DNA from: Dethiosulfatibacter aminovorans DSM 17477
GTDB taxonomy: Bacteria > Bacillota > Clostridia > Tissierellales > Dethiosulfatibacteraceae
DNA length: 32,731 nucleotides
Direction: 5' to 3'
Assembly: GCF_900142005.1 (NCBI RefSeq)
Contig: NZ_FQZL01000035.1
Location: 1-32,731 of the forward strand
Of this stretch, positions 26,636 to 32,731 are shown piece by piece. How positions within the stretch are numbered: position 1 is the first letter of the stretch; each line of letters opens with the position of its first letter. A program made the translations under genes and the position numbers. The notes beneath the pieces are model-generated. The model had not been told where the DNA came from and did not search any database. It saw only the letters and a list, made by a program, of their open reading frames with translations.

Positions 26636-27035
26636 AATATACCTCTCCTCTTTATTTTTTAAAAACCTGAACTATTCGTATAAACATAAAAAGCTGGAAA
26701 ATTTCACATTCAACATGCATTTCAAACAAAACTTGAAGCAAGCTGTTATAGGATTTCAAGGAATGTTCATTTGAGGAATGAGCATTCCTTGAAATCGCAG
26801 GCTTATACACAAGTTGTTCAATGATTGATGCATTTGTTTTGATGAAGATTTATTTCACCGAAAGGGTGAAGGATACAGTTTTATGTACACGTTGGATTAA
26901 TAATGTTTCTCAGGTTCTATGAAGTTTTCATGAATAATCCAGGTTCATTTATATTGTCGCAAACCATGCTCTGCAAATAAGTATTCTCTCATGCTTCTCC
27001 AGTGCAGCTTTATTTTTCACATCTTTAGTTCATTT
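26636..27035. other. 400-bp non-coding gap between methyltransferase and symporter genes
   Basis: No gene or convincing promoter is seen on either strand. It contains a long imperfect hairpin (26752-26796) and a small TTCACC/GGTGAA hairpin (26854-26870) with A/T-rich flanks that could weakly terminate the methyltransferase transcript. No GC-N10-CC sigma-54 signature facing the symporter gene was found. Confidence 0.5.
26752..26796. repeat. Long inverted repeat: 14-bp perfect arms extending to a 19-bp hairpin
   Basis: GATTTCAAGGAATG (26752-26765) and CATTCCTTGAAATC (26783-26796) are exact reverse complements. The inner bases TTCAT/ATGAG continue the stem with one wobble pair, leaving a 7-nt loop. 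No T-run follows on either strand, so it is not a standard terminator. It could be a processing or stabilising element within a methyltransferase-symporter transcript, or an operator. Confidence 0.6.
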
Positions 27036-28487
27036 CTAGTACTTCTTCAAAAGCTCCTTGATTATGTCGTCACATTCTTTTGAAACATCCTTATCTATGC
27101 CGTTTGGTTGATATTCATCCAGTATCTTTTTAAGCTTTCTATTTGCCAGGTCAGCCAATGTTGGTGAACCATCAGCTACCCAGTTTGGATTTACCTGTCT
27201 GTTGAATAGCTCAGGCAGGAACCATTCTTTCTTGAAGTTATCAAATGTATGTCGTTCTCCTATATAATTTCCTCCTGGTCCTACACTTTTAATTACGTCT
27301 AAAGCTAATGTCTCATCCGATACTTCTATTCCTTTTATTATTCTCTTTGTTTGGCCAATGACTTCATTTGCTATAACCAGTTGAGTCATGGAATTAGCCA
27401 TTCCGCCTTCCATGTACCCTACGTCATGTATCAGGTTCCCACCACCCAAGGCAGTCATCAAGATGCTTGTTGCCATATCTATACCTGCCTGTTGATCCAC
27501 ACATTTGGAATCTGAACATCCACCTGTGGTAAATACGGGCAAACCATAATACTTGGCCATTGAACTCGTGCCCAAGTTCAGCAAATCAAATTCAGGTGAG
27601 GCATAGGTCATTGCCATAGTTCCCATGTCAACAACTGTTGGAACTCCACCCATAATATATGGTGTACCTTCTCTGATTGATTGACATACAACTAATCCTG
27701 TTAGAGATTCTGCAAGCTGGACAACCAAGTTTCCAGCAAGTGTCGCCGGAGATGTCAGTCCGCCTTGCGCTGCTGATGTATAAACTACCGGCAAGCCATA
27801 TTCCGCCATCGTCATGGCTACATCCAAACCTTCGTTTTCATGAACAAGAGGCGTTATAGGTTCTGCATATATTGCAAAGAATGGATTTCTTTGTAATTCT
27901 TCCAGGCTTCCCTTTGCTTTCACACCCATATCTATGATCGCTTTCACATTATCTTTGTTGTAGCTCCAGTGGACAATAGGTTTAGACGAATTGTCCAATA
28001 AAGCCTTAAAAGATCTTACATCGATTATGTCAACTTCTACTCCGTCTATAGTGGCAAAATCCATTACAAAGTCAAAGTTTTCCAGTGAATCCACTACCTT
28101 TGCCGCCTGACATATGTCTTCATACTGGGGTACTCTTCTTTCTCCTGTAAATGGATCCAACATATATATGACTGTAGGACCTGGCCCGTAATAGAATCTA
28201 TGCCCTCCAAGCAACATTTTCGATTCAGCGTCTCTGCTGTAAATCTTAACGGTTGAAGGTGCTGATCTTATCGCTTTTTCTACTAATCCTGATGGAATTC
28301 TCGCCCTAGTGCCGTCTATATAAGCTCCAGCCTTCTTTAAAATCTCCAAGGCTTTCTCATTATGAACTTCTACTCCAACATCTTCTATTACTTCCAACAC
28401 CGCTTGGTGAACAGCACTACACTGACTGTCATCAAATATGTTGATCCCCAATTGCTTTCTATTTGTACAATTACTGATATTTTTCAT
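27036..28487 (-). CDS. MttB-family corrinoid-dependent methyltransferase (non-pyrrolysine type)
   Basis: A 483-residue member of the trimethylamine methyltransferase (MttB) superfamily, recognised from its length, the RIPSGLVEKAIRSAP segment, the GPTVIYMLD/TGERR region and the GGCSDSKCVDQQAG active-site region. Canonical MttB carries pyrrolysine from an internal TAG. Here the frame is open throughout and TAG is only the terminal stop, with TGA two codons later, so this is the non-Pyl (MtgB-like) branch. Characterised members demethylate glycine betaine, proline betaine, carnitine or butyrobetaine, passing the methyl group to a corrinoid protein. The corrinoid protein gene lies 77 bp upstream on the same strand. 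A CAGGAG site precedes the ATG. No methylcobalamin:tetrahydrofolate transferase or activase is in the window. Confidence 0.92.
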   Translation of the reverse strand: MKNISNCTNRKQLGINIFDDSQCSAVHQAVLEVIEDVGVEVHNEKALEILKKAGAYIDGTRARIPSGLVEKAIRSAPSTVKIYSRDAESKMLLGGHRFYYGPGPTVIYMLDPFTGERRVPQYEDICQAAKVVDSLENFDFVMDFATIDGVEVDIIDVRSFKALLDNSSKPIVHWSYNKDNVKAIIDMGVKAKGSLEELQRNPFFAIYAEPITPLVHENEGLDVAMTMAEYGLPVVYTSAAQGGLTSPATLAGNLVVQLAESLTGLVVCQSIREGTPYIMGGVPTVVDMGTMAMTYASPEFDLLNLGTSSMAKYYGLPVFTTGGCSDSKCVDQQAGIDMATSILMTALGGGNLIHDVGYMEGGMANSMTQLVIANEVIGQTKRIIKGIEVSDETLALDVIKSVGPGGNYIGERHTFDNFKKEWFLPELFNRQVNPNWVADGSPTLADLANRKLKKILDEYQPNGIDKDVSKECDDIIKELLKKY

Positions 28488-28564
28488 TTTATCACTCCTG
28501 ATTTATATTTTAATAAACTCATGCTTGATTTCTGAATGCTGCAATGTCCATGCGCTGAATCTTT

Positions 28565-29188
28565 TTATTCAACTAATTCTTTAGCCTTGTTTGCCGCTGA
28601 AGATGCATCAGCAGTATATACCGCACCAATTTTATTAGCGTATTCCGGAGTTATAGGGGCGCCACCGATCATATATTGTGTCTCTATCCCTGCTTCTTTA
28701 CAGGCTTCAATTATGTCATCCATGTATGTCATTGTAGTAGTCAGCATCGCAGACATACCTACTATATCTGCATTGTTTTCTTTTGCCGCAGAAACAAACT
28801 TGTCTTTTGGTACGTCACAACCTAAATTTATTACCTTGAATACTGCAGTTTCCATCATCATGGTAACCAAGTTTTTGCCTATATCATGAAGATCGCCTTT
28901 TACTGTTCCGATTACCGCAGTTCCTATATTTGGGATATCTTTTTCATCTATATGCGGTTTTATCAAATCCATGCCTGCATTCATAGCTCTTGCCGACATA
29001 AGTACCTCCGGCACAAACATTTCCCCAATGCTAAATTTGTCACCTACTATGCCCATTCCAACTACTAAACCTTTTTGTATTATGTCTAATGGGTTTACGT
29101 CTCTGTTTAGCATTGTCTCGATTTGAGATACCACTCTGCCTTCATCTCCTCTTACTACGTGCTCTTTCAATTCTCTATACTCACTCAT
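28565..29188 (-). CDS. Methyltransferase corrinoid protein (MttC/MtgC family)
   Basis: Start is set at 29188 (MSEYRELKEH): AAGGAGGAAT lies just upstream, the product is then 207 residues, normal for the family, and the in-frame upstream ATGs lack ribosome sites and lie beyond the predicted sigma-54 start point. An N-terminal helical cap (MGIVGDKFSIGEMFVPEVLMSA) is followed by the B12-binding Rossmann domain with D99-x-H101-x-x-G104 (GDLHDIGKNLV); H101 should coordinate cobalt. It carries the methyl group from the MttB-type enzyme encoded 77 bp downstream. It therefore needs a cobamide, which links it to the corrinoid-related genes at 1-20,400. Confidence 0.95.
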   Translation of the reverse strand: MSEYRELKEHVVRGDEGRVVSQIETMLNRDVNPLDIIQKGLVVGMGIVGDKFSIGEMFVPEVLMSARAMNAGMDLIKPHIDEKDIPNIGTAVIGTVKGDLHDIGKNLVTMMMETAVFKVINLGCDVPKDKFVSAAKENNADIVGMSAMLTTTMTYMDDIIEACKEAGIETQYMIGGAPITPEYANKIGAVYTADASSAANKAKELVE

Positions 29189-29239
29189 ACCAAATTCCTC
29201 CTTATAAATTATTGTTTTGTTAGCACATTTATAAAATAG

Positions 29240-29255
29240 TGCAAAAAACATGCCA
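29240..29255 (-). promoter_or_regulatory. Sigma-54 (-24/-12) promoter of the corrinoid protein/methyltransferase operon
   Basis: On the - strand it reads TGGCATGTTTTTTGCA, matching TGGCACG-N4-TTGCW except for one base, with the invariant GG and GC spaced by 10 nt. The predicted start lies about 40 nt ahead of the ATG at 29188. Confidence 0.88.
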
Positions 29256-29344
29256 AATTCATTTTTTGTGTTTTTCACTAAATAAACATCCATATAGGCT
29301 GTTTTATTGTATATATACAGTTCAAGACACATGCCAATCGATCA

Positions 29345-29389
29345 GACTTTATGGACTTTTCGGACTTTATGGACTTTTCGGACTTTTGG
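29345..29389. repeat. Five tandem copies of a 9-bp unit (GACTTTATG / GACTTTTCG)
   Basis: The order is GACTTTATG, GACTTTTCG, GACTTTATG, GACTTTTCG, GACTTTTGG, so it is also an exact 18-bp unit repeated twice. It lies between the sigma-54 promoter and the phosphate-permease promoter, ending 33 bp before the -35 box of the latter. It could be a direct-repeat binding site or a slippage-prone microsatellite. Confidence 0.85.
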
Positions 29390-29422
29390 AGACTTGTAAA
29401 ACTATAGAAAATCAAACTGATG

Positions 29423-29451
29423 TTGACGGCTGTGGAGTTGATATGTAGAAT
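29423..29451 (+). promoter_or_regulatory. Sigma-A promoter of the phosphate permease operon
   Basis: TTGACG, a 17-bp spacer and TAGAAT, each one base from consensus. The predicted start is near 29458, leaving a leader of about 85 nt before the ATG at 29545. Confidence 0.7.
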
Positions 29452-29544
29452 TTAAGTAGGGGGGAGAAAGTTGCATTTCTTGCTCATGGAACGTGCTGAC
29501 ATTATTCAAATTTGAATTACTCCACTATCATAGGAGGAATGGTA

Positions 29545-30585
29545 ATGGTTATTGGTATAAATATTGTTTTAACAGTATTGATAATAATTGCTCTAATTTT
29601 CACTCTGACCAACGGACTTCATGATGCAAGTTCGGTTGTTGCAACCTTTATTTCATGTCGAGCAGCCAAACCCAGACAAGCAGTGCTTCTTGCATCGGTG
29701 TTCGGACTAATCGGCGTTTTATTAAGCGGTAATCAGGTTGCTGACACTGTATCTGCCATTATCTCAATTGCGCCAAATGAAAAGCTTTTATATATTTTGA
29801 TTGCATCTATATTAGGAGCCGTGACCTGGAATATAATTACATGGAGCAAAGGGCTTCCGTCAAGTTCGTCTCATGCATTAATAGGAGGACTGGTCGGAGC
29901 AACTTGGGTATCAAATGGTTCCGATAGCATTTTATGGGGTGGTGCAGAGCTTTTATCAAGCAGCCATCAACTTGTTGGCATCATAAAAGTAGTTGCAGCG
30001 CTTATTTTTTCTCCATTGTTTGGTTATGCTGCTGCTTACATAATTCAGAAAATAGCATTTTTGTTATTAAGAAATAGTAAATCAAGTATTAATACAAGCA
30101 TCAATAGGCTTCAGTGGATTGGAGCAGCAGTTCTTGCTTTTAGTCACGGTGCCAATGATTCACAGAAAATTACCGGTTTGATTTCACTGGCATTTATTTC
30201 TTCAGGAGTTGCAAATATTACATCTATACCATTTCCCCTTAAGTTTGCAGTGGGTTCGGTTATGTTTTTAGGTACAGCATTTGGTGGATGGAGAATTATG
30301 AAAACACTGGGAAGAGAAATATATGATTTAAAGCCAATCCATAGCTTGAATTCGATGATATCCTCAGGAACATCCATATTACTTGCAACTTTTGCAGGTG
30401 CTCCGGTTTCTACTACTCATGTTGTTGTCGGCAGTATTATGGGAGTTGGAGCAGCAGATGAATACAAGATGGTGAATTGGAATATTGGCAAAGAAATTGT
30501 TATTTCCTGGTTTATTACAATTCCCAGCGCAGCAGTGTGCTCGGCTACAATATATGCTTTAATTGAATGGAGGTTTTTATTATGA
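29545..30585 (+). CDS. PiT-family inorganic phosphate transporter
   Basis: The ATG at 29545 is chosen because AGGAGG (29532-29537) is 7 nt upstream; ATG 29539 is too close and the TTG at 29512 has no site. The 346-residue permease shows the two PiT repeats: TLTNGLHDASSVVATFISCRAA near the N-terminus and FSHGANDSQKITGLISLA in the second half, plus SSSHALIGGLVGA and PVSTTHVVVGSIMGVG. It imports phosphate with H+ or Na+. Its stop overlaps the start of the DUF47 gene by 4 bp, the usual PiT/DUF47 pairing. Confidence 0.94.
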   Translation: MVIGINIVLTVLIIIALIFTLTNGLHDASSVVATFISCRAAKPRQAVLLASVFGLIGVLLSGNQVADTVSAIISIAPNEKLLYILIASILGAVTWNIITWSKGLPSSSSHALIGGLVGATWVSNGSDSILWGGAELLSSSHQLVGIIKVVAALIFSPLFGYAAAYIIQKIAFLLLRNSKSSINTSINRLQWIGAAVLAFSHGANDSQKITGLISLAFISSGVANITSIPFPLKFAVGSVMFLGTAFGGWRIMKTLGREIYDLKPIHSLNSMISSGTSILLATFAGAPVSTTHVVVGSIMGVGAADEYKMVNWNIGKEIVISWFITIPSAAVCSATIYALIEWRFLL

Positions 30586-31205
30586 AAGACAGTAGTTTTT
30601 TGGATAGGATGTTTCCAAAGAAGTATGATTTTTATTCATTGCTGATCCAGCAAAGCAAAACCACCTACGATGGGATATCTAATTTGGAAAGTTGGATAAA
30701 AAACAAGAATGATTCTGACTATAATGATGTTTTCGCTAATAAAGCCAAAGCCGATAAAATAAGATTTCAGCTCGAAAAAGATCTTATTGAGGCCTTTATA
30801 ACGCCGTTTGATAGACAGGATTTATATACAATATCTATAGAAATAAATAAGATCATGAGTTGTACCATATCGATATTAAAAACGATAAAAACTTTAAATA
30901 TCCATATTGATTCGGTAATTCTGAGCATGTCGAATTTATTAAGTCTTGGGGCCTTGGAACTGAGTGACGCTATTTCAATTCTTGAAAAAAACCCATCAGA
31001 AGCTCAAAGCAAGATAGAAAGAATCAGGAAATCGGAGAATTCAATGGAGGACATATATATTTTAGGGTTATTTGAGCTATATTCAAAAAATGATACAATA
31101 ATGATTTTAAAATACAGAGAAATATATAATTATTTTAAAGATGCTGCAATGTATTTAGATTCAGCAGTTGACATATACCATAGAATAATTGTCAGGCTTT
31201 CGTAA
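30582..31205 (+). CDS. DUF47/PhoU-like protein, partner of the phosphate permease
   Basis: ATG at 30582 (MKDSSFLDRMFPKKYDFY) has TGGAGG 8 nt upstream and overlaps the permease stop (ATGA); the in-frame ATG at 30567 has no site. The 207-residue, largely helical protein matches the DUF47/PhoU-like family, which associates with PiT transporters and is thought to modulate their activity. No membrane span or signal peptide is seen. Confidence 0.9.
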   Translation: MKDSSFLDRMFPKKYDFYSLLIQQSKTTYDGISNLESWIKNKNDSDYNDVFANKAKADKIRFQLEKDLIEAFITPFDRQDLYTISIEINKIMSCTISILKTIKTLNIHIDSVILSMSNLLSLGALELSDAISILEKNPSEAQSKIERIRKSENSMEDIYILGLFELYSKNDTIMILKYREIYNYFKDAAMYLDSAVDIYHRIIVRLS

Positions 31206-31290
31206 GCTGTCCTGACTAGACCGACCGACTTATTACGGACGATTAAATATCGAACGGAATCGATCGGTCGAATTTGTTGTTAAAATGTAG

Positions 31291-31339
31291 TCCGTGGGTA
31301 CTTGGATTTGTAACTTAACAATAAGTTATATACCACGGA
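31291..31339. repeat. Nested inverted repeats between convergent genes
   Basis: TCCGTGG (31291-31297) pairs with CCACGGA (31333-31339), and inside it TAACTTA (31311-31317) pairs with TAAGTTA (31322-31328) around an ACAA loop. Immediately left, GACCGACCGA and TCGATCGGTC form another imperfect inverted pair. The position between the DUF47 gene (+) and the TetR gene (-) suggests a transcription-stop or structured 3' region, but there is no T-run of standard length. Confidence 0.45.
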
Positions 31340-31353
31340 TGACGTAATATTCT

Positions 31354-32037
31354 TTAATGCTCAAGTTCTCTCAAAATCTCTTCGTATTCATAGCCCATTA
31401 TAAATTCATTGAATTCATTTAAATCAATGTTTCTGAACCCTGCCTCCGCCATATCCAGTACTTTGTTGACAACTTCATCAGAGTAATTCATTTCAAGCAA
31501 AAAATGTCTAATGGCTGTTGAAGTTGCATTGACATTGTACTCGTTTTCTTTCCTAAGTCTTCTGCTTATAACATCATCGTAAATGAGAACGGCGAAATTA
31601 ATGCTTCTTCTTAATGCAGCTGAATCATATTCTGTATTGTTGATTTTTAGTTTTTTTTCGATTAATTCGTAGTATAGATCACAATTATGTCTATAGGTAC
31701 CGTTTGTTGCATCAGTATCCAAAGTCATCATTTTGAAATACTCTATTGTGTCAATGAAATGTTCATTGGATTTCAGCAGGATTGCAAAATAGACATAAGC
31801 GTTTTGATTTATGTCATTGATGATGTCTTTTGTGAATATTTCTATTTTATTAAAAAAGACATTCAATAAAGTTCTAAGGATATCATCTTTTTTCTTGAAA
31901 TAATATGTAACATTTCCTCTACCTACATTTGCCTTTTGAGCAATCATTCTTATTGTGGTATTTGTATAGCCATGCTCTTCAAACAGTAATACCGCTGTTT
32001 TTAATAATTTTGCCTTTGTTAGTATACTCTTATCCAT
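31354..32037 (-). CDS. TetR/AcrR-family transcriptional regulator
   Basis: Start at 32037 (MDKSILTKAKLLKTAVLLFEE) is preferred because AGAGG lies 5 nt upstream; the in-frame ATG at 32070 lacks a ribosome site. The 227-residue protein has the TetR N-terminal DNA-binding domain (TTIRMIAQKANVGRGNVTYYFKKKDDIL, residues about 23-50) and a divergent ligand-binding half. TetR proteins usually repress a neighbouring divergent gene, here the M20 amidohydrolase. A perfect palindrome at the predicted start of that gene is a good operator candidate. Confidence 0.92.
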   Translation of the reverse strand: MDKSILTKAKLLKTAVLLFEEHGYTNTTIRMIAQKANVGRGNVTYYFKKKDDILRTLLNVFFNKIEIFTKDIINDINQNAYVYFAILLKSNEHFIDTIEYFKMMTLDTDATNGTYRHNCDLYYELIEKKLKINNTEYDSAALRRSINFAVLIYDDVISRRLRKENEYNVNATSTAIRHFLLEMNYSDEVVNKVLDMAEAGFRNIDLNEFNEFIMGYEYEEILRELEH

Positions 32038-32182
32038 AACTACCTCTTTAACAATGAATTGAACCCGCATTCATTGAACTTTTTCTAAACACTATCATAT
32101 ATAATATATTAATTTATCAGTGGTGTAAAGAAAGATAGAATCCATTGGTTAAACGAATAATAACATTTTAATATGAATATTG

Positions 32183-32211
32183 TTGACAGAGATATGAATG
32201 TGATGTATCAT
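32183..32211 (+). promoter_or_regulatory. Sigma-A promoter of the M20 amidohydrolase gene
   Basis: TTGACA (32183-32188), a 17-bp spacer and TATCAT (32206-32211). The -35 box is perfect and the -10 has one mismatch. The predicted start is near 32218. Confidence 0.75.
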
Positions 32212-32220
32212 GAATTAAAA

Positions 32221-32234
32221 TAGCGCATGCGCTA
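32221..32234. promoter_or_regulatory. 14-bp perfect palindrome TAGCGCATGCGCTA, candidate TetR operator
   Basis: The palindrome is G+C-rich in an A+T-rich region and starts just past the predicted transcription start of the amidohydrolase, where a bound repressor would block initiation. The TetR gene is divergent and adjacent. Confidence 0.65.
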
Positions 32235-32297
32235 AAATGATAGATTTTGAAAATATCCATATATGGGATGAAAAAATATTTGTAACGGGAGATTATT

Positions 32298-32731
32298 ATG
32301 AAAATATTGCATGAGGTTTTAAATGATGAAATCAGAAAGAGAATAGAAGATGAAATTATTAATATCAGAAGAGATATACACGAATACCCGGAGCTTGGGT
32401 TCAATGAAGTAAGAACGGCTTCTATAGTAGTCGAAAAGCTTAAGGAGCTCGGGATTGAAGTACATAGCAATATAGCAAAAACCGGAGTTGTAGGATTGTT
32501 AAAAGGCAAGCATCAAGGGAAAACGATATTACTGAGAGCTGATATGGATGCATTGGCGATGGAAGAATTGAATGATATACCATATAAATCCAAAAATGAG
32601 GGAATAATGCATGGGTGCGGTCATGATGCCCATACGGCATGGCTTCTGGGTGCCGCTATGGTTTTGGCGAAATTCAAAGATGAACTCTATGGGAATGTAA
32701 AATTTCTGTTTCAGCCGGCAGAGGAGACCGA
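32298..32731 (+). CDS. M20-family amidohydrolase/peptidase (3' partial)
   Basis: ATG at 32298 is preceded by CGGGAG about 6 nt upstream (32286-32291). The visible 144 residues match the N-terminus of the IAA-amino acid hydrolase/N-acyl-amino acid amidohydrolase branch: RRDIHEYPELGFNE, ILLRADMDALAMEE, and the metal-binding HGCGHDAH (105-112), then FLFQPAEE at the window edge. Such enzymes cleave N-acyl amino acids or aminobenzoyl conjugates; the specific substrate is not determined. The gene continues beyond the window and is likely repressed by the divergent TetR protein. Confidence 0.92.
   Translation, partial: MKILHEVLNDEIRKRIEDEIINIRRDIHEYPELGFNEVRTASIVVEKLKELGIEVHSNIAKTGVVGLLKGKHQGKTILLRADMDALAMEELNDIPYKSKNEGIMHGCGHDAHTAWLLGAAMVLAKFKDELYGNVKFLFQPAEET

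Larger units (their letters stand above)
29189..29544. other. Divergent regulatory region between corrinoid protein and phosphate permease genes
   Basis: About 355 bp without a supported gene. It contains a sigma-54 promoter to the left (29240-29255), a TGTATATATACA palindrome (about 29309-29320), five tandem copies of a 9-bp unit (29345-29389) and a sigma-A promoter to the right (29423-29451). Confidence 0.65.

Noticed and set aside
26854..26870. TTCACC/GGTGAA hairpin as terminator of the methyltransferase gene
   Set aside because: Only six pairs and no T-run on the - strand, so it is too weak to call as a terminator.
27036..27038. TAG at the end of the MttB-family gene as a possible pyrrolysine codon
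   Set aside because: The protein is already full length at 483 residues and a TGA follows two codons later, so TAG is the normal stop.
29189..29332. N-terminal extension of the corrinoid protein to an ATG at 29332
   Set aside because: The extra residues are unlike the family, have no ribosome site and would lie upstream of the predicted sigma-54 start; the ATG at 29188 has a strong AAGGAGG.
29345..29389. CRISPR-like array
   Set aside because: Units are 9 bp and contiguous with no spacers, and no cas genes are present.
29239..29448. Small open frame over the 9-bp tandem repeats giving a repetitive YGLFGL peptide
   Set aside because: No ribosome site, repeat-derived sequence, and it overlaps promoter signals on both sides.

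Overview
The window looks like chromosomal DNA of an anaerobic, low-G+C Gram-positive bacterium (Clostridia/Tissierellia type). The evidence is two large exported proteins ending in three S-layer homology (SLH) domains, strong AGGAGG-type ribosome sites with frequent TTG/GTG starts, an anaerobic sirohydrochlorin cobaltochelatase (CbiK), a radical SAM/SPASM enzyme, and a corrinoid-dependent methyltransferase pair. No rRNA, tRNA, CRISPR array, transposase or integrase was seen.

Region A (about 1-20,410, all + strand) is a compact tetrapyrrole/metal locus. It begins with a 5'-truncated cell-wall protein that combines three DUF4430 domains with an alpha-toroid, the same domain pairing as animal transcobalamin/intrinsic factor, followed by an internal terminator. 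Next come a substrate-binding protein, a FecCD/BtuC permease, a nitrilase-family hydrolase, an SLH-anchored PHP metallohydrolase, a FecE/BtuD ATPase with an unusual C-terminal domain, an ABC-2 ATPase/permease pair, a ChlI-type AAA+ subunit, a 1250-residue CobN/BchH subunit, a ChlI-ChlD (AAA+ plus VWA) subunit, a SPASM radical SAM enzyme and CbiK. Most neighbours overlap or lie within about 50 bp. The simplest reading, an inference, is a surface-to-cytoplasm system that captures a corrinoid or other metallo-tetrapyrrole, trims it, imports it and inserts or removes its metal. A CobN-type complex beside CbiK is striking because an anaerobe using the early-cobalt route does not need CobN for cobalt insertion; recent work on the CobN-like heme dechelatase HmuS makes metal removal a serious alternative.

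Region B (about 20,550-29,260) is visibly more A+T-rich. It holds a divergent regulon: an ornithine cyclodeaminase/mu-crystallin family dehydrogenase (-), a PAS-PAS-AAA+-Fis sigma-54 activator (+), an opine-dehydrogenase-like gene broken by one in-frame TAA (-), a sodium/solute symporter (-), and an MttB-family methyltransferase with its corrinoid protein (-). Two good sigma-54 (-24/-12) promoters face the dehydrogenase and the corrinoid protein gene, which ties the regulator to the pathway. The likely job is uptake and demethylation/oxidation of a quaternary or N-substituted amino compound; the substrate is not determined. The corrinoid dependence of MttB/MttC gives a possible functional link to region A.

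Region C (about 29,420-32,731) holds a PiT phosphate permease with a DUF47/PhoU-like partner behind a good sigma-A promoter, a TetR regulator on the - strand, and the divergent start of an M20 amidohydrolase that runs off the window. A consensus-like promoter with a perfect 14-bp palindrome just past its predicted start lies in front of the amidohydrolase.
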